A DNA stretch of 26,704 bases. It comes from Chromera velia. Lineage: Eukaryota > Sar > Chromeraceae. Below are positions 1 through 9,359 of this stretch, in pieces. The stretch lies in assembly GCA_018398765.1 (NCBI GenBank), contig JAHBMJ010000905.1:11878-38581 (forward strand), in the 5' to 3' direction. Position numbers and translations under genes: made by a program. Numbering within the stretch: position 1 is the stretch's first letter; each line of letters opens with the position of its first letter. Under the pieces are notes generated by a model. That model was not told where the DNA came from. It ran no database searches and was given only the letters and a program-made list of their open reading frames with translations.

Positions 1-676
1 AATCTATCTCGGCCTTTTCTTACGTTCTAGTGATTGGAGTGATAGATACAGAAGCAAAGAAACAATCGGAGTAGGTGGGGAAGAGATCGACTATCAGAAA
101 ACGGCAAAGTGGAAGATCAGTCAGAAATATGCCAGGAAGCACAGAAAGAACCAAAGATGAAAGGTGAAAGGTGAAATGTATGGATACTATTAGAGGGGAA
201 GATTGTAAAAAAAATTTTAAACAGCTTAAGAAGCCGTGGAGGGAATTATTCAAAAAGAGGGACTGCAAAAGAAATAGACAAGCATTTGGTTTTCCACACT
301 GGCAACCAGTGCTGTACATAAGCTTTCACCAGCGCCCTGACCATGTCAAAAGGCCCTACATCTGTAGTCCACAGAGCCCGTACTATCACACAGCCTAACA
401 CAGCCTCCCACGACGTGGTGGCCTGCATGATTGGATACACATAAATAGCAGTCCGCATGATTTGTTGTGAATCGACACAACAGATAGAAGTATAACGACA
501 GTCAGTCTAACTGTATATAGAATATACATAGAACAGTTACTGAATCAAATGATACGTGGGTGGACTTGAAGTACCAGATCTGGTGGCACTGCGGTCATCG
601 TATATTGTTCCCTCCCAATTCAATGCATGTGGACAGATCCTGTCTGACTGATCTTCAGCACTCTTTAAGATGCCTT
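1..676. other. non-coding stretch, no gene recognised
   Basis: Short ORFs on both strands here overlap one another and show no recognisable domain, no convincing splice sites and no codon bias. I see no RNA gene. The sequence is of mixed composition and may be ordinary intergenic DNA or old repeat remains. Confidence 0.5.
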
Positions 677-838
677 TCAATGGGCCTTCATGGTGAGGAT
701 CCGGTGCTCCACCTTAAGAAGAACCTGATGGATCATCCGAGACTCCTCGTCAACCACTCTCTCAATCGTCTCCGGGCGCAGCACAAAGCCCAGAGAACAG
801 AATGCCTCTTCTACAGAACAGTTCAACAGAATTCGGAA
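677..838 (-). pseudogene. possible decayed coding fragment (transposon-like?)
   Basis: Read on the minus strand, this segment gives about 50 residues with protein-like composition, including FVLRPETIERVVDEESRMIH, then a stop at 677-679. Upstream on the minus strand it runs straight into the GGAA microsatellite, so no start or full gene can be drawn. It is amphipathic and charged, unlike the low-complexity ORFs around it. A remnant of a transposase or another gene is possible, but no catalytic motif is visible. Family unknown. Confidence 0.2.
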
Positions 839-877
839 AAAGGAGAGAGGCTTGTAAGATGAATCAGCCAAATAATG

Positions 878-1105
878 GGAAGGAAGGAAGAAAGGAAAGA
901 AGGAAGGAGGGAAGGAAGGAACGAAGGAAGGAAGGAAGAAAGGATGGAAGAAAGGATGGAAGGAAGGAAGGAAGGAAGGACAGAAGGCAGGCAAGAAGGA
1001 AGGAAGGAAGGAAAGACGGACGGAAGGAAGGAAGGAAGGAAGGACGGAAGAAAGGATGGAAGGAAAGAAGGACGGATGGAAAGAAGGAAGGACAGAAACG
1101 ACAAT
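878..1105. repeat. imperfect GGAA/GAAG tetranucleotide microsatellite
   Basis: About 230 bp of nearly uninterrupted purine sequence built from GGAA units with GGAC and GGAT variants. Because 4 is not a multiple of 3, the tract is open in several frames on both strands and creates spurious Lys/Arg/Glu/Gly-rich (plus) or Ser/Phe/Leu/Pro-rich (minus) ORFs. Confidence 0.95.
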
Positions 1106-1884
1106 GGAAAAAGAGCCTCAATCGGGGCGACTTTAGAGACCGCATGAGTAAAGGGGAGAAAATAAGGAAGGAATCCTATTGGCAGGGGAAAGGTTTGTGT
1201 AGAACAGACGTAAACACGGTCACACAAAGGAAGAGGAAGGAAAACGGTGGGAACAAAAGGGCTACGAGAAAAAAGGCCAGCAAATTAAATACATTGAAGC
1301 CAATCATACGAATGAGATTGCACAACCGATATGCAACTGACCGTTTAGTCTCTGCCAGTTCCTGTGCATTCAGAGGGTGGGAGTTGGAGAAGCACTCAGG
1401 CGTGAAAGACTGCAAAGAAAATTTTTAGGAGAAGAGCGTCAACACTTGCATAACATTGTACTGCATCACCTCTCTTTCTGCTCTGGCATTCAGTCAGGTT
1501 AAAAGGATTAATTCTGCAGCCAAAACTGGTTAGAACGTTGTGGTGCAAATATCGACATCCATCGACAGATGTTATACGCCCTTACTTAGAGAATTAGACA
1601 CGCTGTCAGTCGCAATTCTGCTCACCTATCGTTGTAGCTCCTCAGGCCTATCATCTGGGGAAAGAAGTGGTGAAAGAAAAGGGCCATGTTTTCTGCATAG
1701 AACATGCACAAACCTGCACAAACCATCATATGAACCGCTCCCTAGTCCGCAGAATTTGTCACATCATTCGTCACATCATATGTATTTTTTTCTTATTCTT
1801 TCTCTTTTGTCTCTTCAAATTTCGACCTGGATTGGTTTCCTTTGAAATTTGTGTCTTTCATTTTACTACATTTTACTAGGGGAG
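1106..1884. other. non-coding stretch, no gene recognised
   Basis: Only short, unbiased ORFs are present. I see no splice-bounded coding segment, tRNA or tandem repeat. Confidence 0.5.
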
Positions 1885-2450
1885 GGGTACTCTGGAAGGT
1901 TATCGTAGATTTTGAGCCCAAAATGATATAAAATATGAATAAAAACATAGTTTTGTGAGCCAGTCTGGTAACCTGGAGCTCCGCCTGGTCAAGTTACGTC
2001 AAAATTTGATGTTTTTGAAGTGTAGGCTACGTGGTTACTTTGGGTTACCCCCTTTTTATCTTTATTACATAAAGAGGTTACAGATTACCCGGTTACGAGC
2101 ATTTTGACCTCAGTAACCAACCAAATTTTTAACTTTTAAAAACATTTAAAATAATGTTTAGAACACGTTTGAATGCTTCTTAAGAGAGGTTACTTTATTT
2201 TTAAGGGGAGTCAAAAAAGGTTACAAGTTACCCGGTTACGGGGGATTTGGGGGGAAAGTGAGTGTGATACATCATTTTTTATCATTTTTGACTATAACCT
2301 GAATTGTTTAACAATCTTAAAGCCAGTTCTATGAGTAACCAAACGTAACTAATCGATTGGCACCACTTTTAACTGATGGTTACATGTCACACGTTATAAA
2401 AGGGGGGTGTAAAGTCAGTAACTATGGTGTAACTGGCTAAAGTGCTCCCC
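1885..2450. repeat. AT-rich island with clustered GTTAC/GTAAC words
   Basis: This stretch is clearly more AT-rich than its surroundings and is stop-dense in all frames. The pentamer GTTAC or its complement GTAAC recurs well over a dozen times between about 1969 and 2436. Two partly matching blocks, GGTTACAGATTACCCGGTTA near 2076 and GGTTACAAGTTACCCGGTTA near 2219, look like diverged copies of one unit about 143 bp apart. It could be a decayed repeat element or a non-coding spacer. No open gene is visible. Confidence 0.7.
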
Positions 2451-2662
2451 CCTAGTCATTTTACCTCTTTCAGCGCGTACGGCGGTCATCTTTTCACTTT
2501 TTCTGAATAGTCAATGAACCCTCCTTCTATTTGATATCCTGTACTCGAGCATCATCTCCCCTCAACCCGTCTCCGTGAATGCAGCCTGCCGCAGGATCAG
2601 ATACAATAGACATTGGACATTTGAATACTGTTTATGAAGCAGTTGCTAGTGCTTGAACTTAC

Positions 2663-2868
2663 CTCCCGAGGAAAAATGGAACTCCAAGTCCCTCTGCATC
2701 GAGTACAACTTCATCGTATAACTCAAGAGACGGGACTCGATCCAGGCTTCGTGCTTCCTCCGAGTTCTCTAAGGGTTCTAGCTCAAAAATTTCCATACCT
2801 CCGATTTCCTCGAACATTGTGTAGTCACGATCAATATAGTCTGCCAACACCTGATGATTCCTATATGG
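2663..2868 (-). pseudogene. possible isolated minus-strand exon, acidic protein fragment
   Basis: On the minus strand a segment of about 69 codons is open and protein-like. It runs from PYRNHQVLADY through MFEEIGGMEIFELEPLENSE to GVPFFLG, and ends exactly at a perfect donor (AG followed by GTAAGT; the GT is 2662-2661). A possible acceptor is the CAG just before position 2868. I could not find a partner exon in phase on either side, so this may be a remnant of a retroelement or a host gene. No known family is recognised. The splice donor and composition are what I see; gene status is inference. Confidence 0.3.
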
Positions 2869-2991
2869 CTGACGGACCAACGTTTCCAATCAATTCCTGT
2901 TGTACGAACACGTTCGGGTGCCTTTGGCAAATCTATTGATACGGACACAACACTGTCCTACCCCCTGACACTCAAGGCTACTTGAAATTTT

Positions 2992-3783
2992 GTGCCGCTC
3001 AAAAATCTATTCTTGAAAGGCGGTGCCGCAAGCGTGGCCTATGTCTTGAAAAGCCGTACCGCAGGCGTAGCCTATGTCTTGAAAAGCTGTGCTGCAAGCA
3101 CAGCCTATGTCTTGAAAAACCATGCTACATGAAAGGCTTATATCTTAAAAAAAAATGTTACATACACAGGAAGATGAGTTGCTAACAGGAAGGAAAGCCG
3201 AAGCAGGAATAAATAACTTCTAATGGTGACCCTCCTTCAGTGACCCCCAAACTTCTTGTATGCAGCTCCTCTTTTGCTTTCTCTCTCGTCAAGTCATCTA
3301 TGTCTACTTCTGTCAGCACTCTTCTTCTCTGAGCAAGGCGATTTTTTGTTTTCTGACATGTGCCTCGAGAAGCAAAAAATTTGCTCCTTCATGTTTGGAG
3401 GAGGTCAATATGAAGAGGGAATGAAAGAGAAGGGGGGTGGAAGCCTCCTCTTTTTTTTTTTGAATTTTGTATACGTAACACACCTGAACAACATGTGATA
3501 CAGCCCTTACATGACTTGCGGCCGTGACTGCGCTGCCCTTAGAGTCTGAGATATTGTGCAGTTGCCCTCTGAGCCTGTACATCGTTGCCGGGGCTCCATG
3601 AATGGGCCCTAAGAAAAACGCCGTGCAGAAACTTCGGAAACATGCCGGGGCCATGGTTTCCGGGGCCGCGCGGTGCTCCGTAAAGGCAGCACATCGCGTC
3701 GCACGTGAAATAAATTTTGGCGGCATGAAATGGTGTTGCCGTTCAAAAATCCTCAGTTGAAATTAAGTGCCACTCAAAAATCC
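2992..3783. repeat. dispersed GCCGCTCAAAAATC-type short repeat (three copies)
   Basis: GTGCCGCTCAAAAATC near 2992, GTTGCCGTTCAAAAATCC near 3732 and GTGCCACTCAAAAATCC near 3767 are clearly related. The first sits at the upstream edge of the 33-bp minisatellite. The other two are about 35 bp apart, so they may be remains of a related tandem array. Confidence 0.6.
3012..3176. repeat. 33-bp minisatellite, about five diverged units
   Basis: Units starting CTTGAAA or CTTAAAA begin at 3012, 3045, 3078, 3111 and 3144, exactly 33 bp apart, and include a shared GCCTATGTCTTGAAAA segment. Being a multiple of three, the period gives an 11-residue repeat (LCLEKPYRRRS type) in one forward frame, which produces a 67-codon ORF. 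The last unit is the most diverged. I see no evidence that the ORF is a gene. Confidence 0.9.
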
Positions 3784-4014
3784 AATCATAAAAAATATTT
3801 TCAAGAGCAGCTTGGAATATCGGGGGGGTGCACTGTCCTTATTAGATCTTATTACTCGTGACTACACAAATGTCATGTGTGTGCACAGATCAAGTCAGGG
3901 GTGCCTCTAGGTGCTTCTACAGGTTCAACAGGGATAGGTGGTGTGTGGAAGGGCTAAAGAAGATACGTACATTCCTGGGTGATGAGGAATGTCAGCCCGT
4001 GAATGCCCGCGTGA
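3190..4014. other. non-coding stretch with a weak minus-strand ORF
   Basis: A 137-codon minus-strand ORF spans 3313-3726. Its first half has mixed composition, but the second half is translated from the complement of a T-run and simple sequence. It lacks recognisable motifs or splice sites. I do not call it a gene. Confidence 0.4.
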
Positions 4015-4200
4015 TGTCCCGTGATCGATCGACTCAGATCGATGCGCGCGAGACATGCATGCATGCATGCAATCGTGTGATCATCCTCCGATCCTCCGTC
4101 CCATCGGATCGATGCAGGGATCGCGCGCCATTCGCGCGCCTTGCAAATTCGAGGTCCGGGCCATGGTCGGACGTCCTCAGCCGTCGATCGTCATCCTAGC
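4015..4200 (+). promoter_or_regulatory. candidate promoter region of the hydrolase gene, CpG- and palindrome-rich
   Basis: About 190-370 bp upstream of the hydrolase ATG lies a distinct stretch with repeated GATCGATC palindromes, CGCGCG clusters and the run CATGCATGCATGCATGCA at about 4055-4072. TGCATGCA-type motifs are known AP2-factor binding sites in apicomplexans (for example the AP2-EXP site in Plasmodium). A similar role here is inference from relatedness and position. Confidence 0.4.
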
Positions 4201-4386
4201 ATGTCCTGGCTCATGATTGCTCATGTAGTCCAAGTTAGGCCAACTTACACAGAGGTGATGCACGAGCTTGCCATGTTGCTGTTGTCTTATGACATAGCGT
4301 AGTGCCGTTTCGTGCTGAAGAGCGGAGAATAGCCCGACAGAAAATTTGCGTCTTGCCGTCTCCGTTTCTCACTCTGTCCCTCAAGC

Positions 4387-5877
4387 ATGCGTTGTACCCA
4401 AGAGCCAGATCCTGACAAGCCCTCTGAAGGGGTCGCTTCAACAACAGGAAGTGCAGAGGCGGGGCCAGAGTTTCTTCTGACTCGATCTTCTCAATCCCGA
4501 CCTCTGATATCGTTCAAAAATGTGTTTGCGCTTGCAGCTTCGCTTGCTGCTTTCGCAACAGTGCTTGCCCTTGTCCTTCCGTATCCTGTGATCTTTTACG
4601 GAGTTAGAGCAGCTCATTCGCTGCTTATTTGGAGGCTTTTCCTTTTCGGAACCCCAGGCTGGATGGAGGGAAGACATCATGAGGAGATGTCGTGGGAGTT
4701 TCGGGCGCTCTCTGTCATGCTGTTTTGGCAGGACAGCATAGACTACCCCTTCAGCCACCCAAGAGGGTTTGAGGTGATGAGGAAGGAGGTAGATCGGATG
4801 GCCACATTAGTACCCCTTCACAAACAGGCAAAGGTGCAATTGGTAGATGCTGGTGGATTCCCTGCAGCCCTGGTCGATGTGAGGGCGGTTGCAGAGCCAT
4901 CCGAAAGGGAAAAGCTCAGTGAGGGAACCCTCGTGTACTTTCATGGGGGGGGGTTCAGTATGGGGTCTATGGGGGGATATTTGGGGGTGGGTACTCAGAT
5001 GGCAATTTCGTTTGGTGTGACACATGCCCTGGTTCCAGATTACCCCCGCATTCCGGAGGCGGGGGGATTGGGTGACGTGGTGGATGGGGCGTTTGTTTCT
5101 TATCTCTGGCTGTTGCGACAGTTGGACGAGGCAAGAAGGAAATCCACCAAGATCATCTGTGCGGGTGAATCTGCGGGTGCGTCTCTGTGCTTGTACATCC
5201 TGCTCCAAGCACGCAAACACGAAGAAGAGACGGGAGAGAAGTTGCGTCTCCCCGACGCCGTCATTCTTCTATCCCCATGGGTCTGGCCAGGCCTGCACAG
5301 CTCTGCCCCATCGCTATCCAAGTTCAAAGACACAGATGCATTCTGCAGACCGCGTGTATCGAAGTGGATCATGAAAACTTTTGCAGAAGCCCACCCCGGG
5401 CTTCTAGCTGAAAGGGGAAATCCTGAGGGGGCGCAGATTTCTTCCCATTCCCAGCAAATAAGTCATCACTTCCCATCCCTCCCCGCAGACCTCCAACCCT
5501 TCAATCTTCTAGCAGCGGTAGCAGAAGGGCGACTGGGTCCGGATCTTCCCCCAACTTTTGTATCAGTCGGAGGGGGGGAGTTGTTGCTGGATATGGGCCT
5601 CGAATTCGCCCGTCTCCTCGGTATACCTTCTGCCCTGGTGACCCGGTCCGATTTTGTTTCGTCTGGTGTGTCTCCTACCTCTGATGGCAAAGCATCATCA
5701 GAGATCGAGGCAGAGGACCAGATCCGTCCTTGTCTTGAGGGGGAACGTGGTGATTGCCTCAGCGTGGTCCCCCACATGCCCCATGTGTTTCAGTGTTTCC
5801 CTTCTTTTGTGAAAGAGGCACGGGAAGAGCTGTTGAGAATACGGACGTGGTTGAGGGGATTAGGTCTCTCCGAATAA
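4387..5877 (+). CDS. membrane-anchored alpha/beta hydrolase, hormone-sensitive-lipase type
   Basis: A 496-residue uninterrupted ORF. Residues 1-44 are polar, 45-72 form a hydrophobic membrane segment, and the rest is an alpha/beta hydrolase-3 domain. The HSL-family oxyanion motif HGGGF is at 186-190 and the nucleophile elbow GESAG at 260-264 (Ser262). The likely catalytic Asp is D402 in GGELLLDMGLEFARLLG, and the His is H466 in HMPHVFQCF (H463 is the alternative). All triad positions are present, so it is probably an active esterase or lipase acting on acyl or acetyl esters; the substrate is unknown. The ATG is the first after an in-frame TAG about 50 bp upstream. The insert at about 340-375, rich in Ser/His/Gln, and the polar insert at about 422-458 just before the catalytic His are longer than in compact family members. 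It is intronless, unlike the other genes in the window. Topology suggests a single-pass membrane protein. Confidence 0.9.
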   Translation: MRCTQEPDPDKPSEGVASTTGSAEAGPEFLLTRSSQSRPLISFKNVFALAASLAAFATVLALVLPYPVIFYGVRAAHSLLIWRLFLFGTPGWMEGRHHEEMSWEFRALSVMLFWQDSIDYPFSHPRGFEVMRKEVDRMATLVPLHKQAKVQLVDAGGFPAALVDVRAVAEPSEREKLSEGTLVYFHGGGFSMGSMGGYLGVGTQMAISFGVTHALVPDYPRIPEAGGLGDVVDGAFVSYLWLLRQLDEARRKSTKIICAGESAGASLCLYILLQARKHEEETGEKLRLPDAVILLSPWVWPGLHSSAPSLSKFKDTDAFCRPRVSKWIMKTFAEAHPGLLAERGNPEGAQISSHSQQISHHFPSLPADLQPFNLLAAVAEGRLGPDLPPTFVSVGGGELLLDMGLEFARLLGIPSALVTRSDFVSSGVSPTSDGKASSEIEAEDQIRPCLEGERGDCLSVVPHMPHVFQCFPSFVKEAREELLRIRTWLRGLGLSE

Positions 5878-6514
5878 GCAGAAAGGAGGGGGGAGGAGAA
5901 GAGAAAGAAGGTCATCTCTGTTCCTTTTGTTTTCTTTTCTTCCCTTTCCCTTCCTTTTCGATCCTCAGAAAAGGAGACGGACCAAAAATTTCCTTCTGAC
6001 TGTGTTGATCGACAATTGGTCTTTCTGAAAAGTTAGACGAGGGCTTTCTCTCACCGGGAGCGAAAGAATGCGAGCTTGGTGTCTGTGCAGGGTGGGAGCG
6101 TAGGTTGGATGGATGTGCCTGAGGGAAGCCAATTCGACGAGGAAGAGAGCAGGAGAATAAACGAACGCAGTCTTGCATGAAAGAAAAAGAGGAAAAGAAA
6201 AGCCTCGACAGACCGAAAAGGAAAAAAAATGCAAAGAAGGTTCGTGGCGATCTTTGAGTGAGCCTCGTTTGTTTCCTCTCCTCATCTCTCCTCAACTCTA
6301 GACTGCTCGCCTTAACGAGAGGCTCTTTACTCTTTTATCGTCTGGTCTTTCCGCTTTCCGCCTCTGATGGGTTTCTCACTTATGGCGGTGAGAAGAACCG
6401 AGAACCCCTTTCCCTCGTGTCTGATTGCCTTCGTTGCAACCAAGTCTCGTTCCTCTCATCAAATCCCCCACTTTGTTCTGAAACGAAATATTTAAGGAGC
6501 ATCAGATGCAGTCG
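5878..6514. other. 3' flank of hydrolase gene, no gene recognised
   Basis: Pyrimidine- and purine-rich alternating stretches produce overlapping ORFs of biased composition on both strands. No domain, convincing splice pair or RNA gene is seen. Confidence 0.5.
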
Positions 6515-6515
6515 T

Positions 6516-6585
<70 letters not shown>
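6516..6585. repeat. CA/TG dinucleotide microsatellite
   Basis: About 35 CA units, interrupted by two CATA/TACA steps near 6546-6553. It generates the His/Thr and Cys/Val ORFs on the two strands. Confidence 0.95.
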
Positions 6586-6587
<2 letters not shown>

Positions 6588-6589
6588 AC

Positions 6590-7219
6590 ACGAACGGACT
6601 CTGACGACAGACACGGACAAAAGTTGGTCTCTGCCCCTTTCCTTCCCGTCTGCTCTTTCGACTCTCCTTTCAAAGACCTCATTGAAGGACAGCTAGACGA
6701 TCGGTGGCGGCCTGCATGCCCTCCCTGTAAGATAAAGAAAGAAACAAAGAAAGACGGATGGAATGACCATCCCGGCATGGCCAGACGGACCGAAAATTTT
6801 GATCAAACGTGCTGAGGTACAGGCGTGCGTGCATTGGGGTGCACGTTGTGTATGGTTTCATTGTGCAGAACAGATGTCTTTCTCTCTTTCTCTCGAGTGT
6901 CCGCCCGGATACGATTTTTGGCATGCTGTGTGAAATTGGGGAGGAATCATCGGTTGTCAGCAAGAAAAGTCTTGGAACGGACTATCTCCTCTGTCACACT
7001 GTTTTGCTTTTTTTGTGCATGACGAGAGAGATGTCTTTGTTGAAAGGTCTGTCTGCCCCCCCCCCTCCCGGGCCTCCCGCCTCATCCCTTTCCCCCCTTT
7101 CTCGTCATAAATCTTCTTATTTCTTCTTCAGACTTCGCGTCTGTAGGGAGTGTTCTCAGCTGGGTTCTCAGAAGTTCCTGTTCGTGTTATGGTCTTCTTC
7201 ATTCTCGAGCTAGTTCTCG
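6590..7219. other. non-coding stretch, no gene recognised
   Basis: Short forward ORFs are Ser/Leu/Phe-rich and lack motifs. Pyrimidine runs (a C-run near 7058-7068 and TTCTTCTT near 7112) are present. Nothing is supportable as a gene. Confidence 0.5.
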
Positions 7220-7730
7220 AGCATTTTTGTCGGATGGATCTGGATTCTGGATTTAGATTTAGATGATCGCTTGTAAAGCTCGATCCGCTTCAGATATTCC
7301 CTATAGAAAAAATGTTAGATTCGTGATATATTTACTATCTAGATATTTATCAAAAGTAACTTCGGAGGGGGAATGTTTTTTATTCCAGTTTTTAGAAGTG
7401 AACCTAGAAGTGATTGACTCGGAAATTCGGAGTCCGAATTAGACTGATCAACCAATTGAGCCAATATTAAATTAAAAAATGAAACATTTAAATCTAAATT
7501 AATTATTAAACTTATACTAACTCAATCTATAGATGCTGTCTTTTTCTTTTTACTTGTCTTTCGCTATGTATAATTCACTCTAAAATCCACTTTATATAAA
7601 GTTAATTATCATTCTTAAAAAAATAATATTTTTAATGAGTTGATTTAACTTGATTACTAGGTTGATTACTAATTAATTAATTCATTGGTACCGGTTCAAG
7701 CTAGGGTTCAAGTTCCGCGCTACGCCTTTC
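7220..7730. repeat. second AT-rich island
   Basis: About 500 bp of markedly AT-rich sequence (for example TTAATTATTAAACTTA near 7500), stop-dense in every frame. It ends in a short internal duplication of GGTTCAAG (near 7691 and 7704). Its composition resembles the islands at 1885-2450 and 23560-24100. No coding potential or clear terminal repeat is seen. Confidence 0.65.
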
Positions 7731-8948
7731 CGTGCTATGTTCATATGTTCATTGTATTTTGTTTACGGCACAGGCTAGACCTGTGCGGGCCGGCCAGGGA
7801 AGTCTGATGCGTCTAGACGCTTTCCTTAGGAGCTGCACGTCAGACATTCGGCATTGGGGCGGGAGGCCAATCCTCTGAACATAAATCCTAATCCTAATCC
7901 TACGAAGTGGACGCAGTCGGAGTGACTGGAGTCAGTAAGTTACCTAATAAGTTATATTATAGTGATCGAATGTAGGATCGAGTCATGCTTGCATGGAGTC
8001 ATGTTGAATCGGTCTCAAATCACAAATCCTGACTCACATATACACATACATTATCATGCAAACATTAAATTTTCTATCCTTTTCCCGCTCCAAATTGAAG
8101 CCTCCAATGCTAGCTCCAATGCGGCTCCATGTGTACATGAGCAGGCATGCAGGAGCCACTGATACATCCATGGATGATGGCTCGATTCAGTCAAAGCACT
8201 CACACCACATGGAGACACTCAGGCTTGAAATCCAGCCGACCACAACACGAACATTGAATCGGTTCTAGAATCGGTCCAGAACAGATACACGCAAGTTTCA
8301 CTTCACACCTGGGCAACATTCACCCCCCCTGCTGCCCCCAAGCAACGCAACACACGTAACGCTCATGCAACTACAGGCGCACGCAGACGGCCACTGCACC
8401 TTCTTTTCTACATGGACGCCCATCTGCTCCTTCTTCCCCCTCCCACCTCTTCCTCCAGCATCGGATCACGAGCACAAAGGAAACAAACAAGAAAGAAAGC
8501 CAACCATGCCAACGAGCCCAACTCATGTCTTGCAATGGAATCAAGTTTCAAAAAAACGAACAATGCATGAAGAGATGTATGCATGATCGATCGATTGATT
8601 TAAAAAACCTTCTCATTCCTAACTGCGATCGCAAAGAGGTGAAATGAGACGAGGAGATCATGGGAGGTGTTGCACGAATTTGATTTGGTCAAAAATCTCG
8701 ACTGTCTGCCTGCCGGGAATATAGATATGCCTGCCTACCTTGCCACCTGTCTGTCTGTACCGTCCCTAAAGGAATTTAAGAGGGGTGTACCAACATCGCC
8801 AAACAAAACCAACTGAAAGGCCACCAGACAGACATCAGACACACAAACGGACGGGGCTGCTCCTCCGAAAAAGGACGCCTTCACTCTCTCTCCCCAGTGC
8901 TCCATTCTGTAGCGCGCCAACCCCCCCTACCCCGATCTTCCTCAAGGC
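7731..8948. other. non-coding stretch, no gene recognised
   Basis: It contains a small CCTAAT triplication near 7888-7903 and scattered GAATCGGT words (about 8007, 8256, 8268). ORFs are short and unbiased. A minus-strand stretch near 8735-8830 (LVLFGDVGTPLLNSFRD) looks slightly protein-like but could not be joined in phase to anything. Confidence 0.45.
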
Positions 8949-9353
8949 TTAGCGCTTGGCCTTTCGTTGACTTGTAGTCCTTTCTTTTCGAGTATGTGCA
9001 CTGCAGGAAAGGATCGCCTTCGCTTTCTTTCCAGCCACACCGAACTTCTCCCCTGACGTCTTGTCTGCGGATGCAGAAAATCAACGGAGTCGACCGACGC
9101 CCCTGAACTCCGGAAATAAAACAAAAACAGAACTCACATAGCCCAGTGTCCTCCCGTCCTTCTTCTTGATCTTCCCCTCTCCTTTCTTGCCTGCTCCAGG
9201 GATACACCAAAAAACTCATAGGACCACCGGAGGGTCTGCAGAGGAGCACCACATGGTCACTTCAAAAACACCGCAACCCCCCCTGCTTTCTGTTCACCCT
9301 CCTTCCTTCCAAGCCGAACCCACCCCCTGCTGTTGTTTTTCTTTGCGGATCCC
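8949..9353 (-). CDS. doubtful spliced minus-strand gene, function unknown
   Basis: Three minus-strand segments are bounded by good splice signals: 9353-9298 (acceptor CACAG, donor GTGAAC), 9235-9138 (acceptor CTGCAG, donor GTGAGT) and 9064 onwards (acceptor CCGCAG). Joined in phase they read GIRKEKQQQ...WKEGR, then a charged Arg/Glu-rich stretch, then KTSGEKFGVAGKKAKAILS, and stop at 8951-8949. The 9235-9138 and 9064 segments are open in more than one phase, so the frame is not secure; an alternative reading continues to a donor at 8930. The introns would be short (about 60-75 bp). No family is recognised and no start codon is identified. Confidence 0.25.
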
Positions 9354-9359
9354 CTGTGC

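Noticed and set aside
802-1428. 208-codon Lys/Arg/Glu/Gly ORF and its reverse-strand Ser/Phe/Leu/Pro partners
   Set aside because: Translation of the GGAA microsatellite; the same tract is open in several frames on both strands.
3012-3176. regular 33-bp repeat as a possible CRISPR array
   Set aside because: Units are contiguous without unique spacers, and the window is eukaryotic.
3313-3726. 137-codon minus-strand ORF
   Set aside because: Half is derived from simple sequence and an A/T run; no motif or splice support.
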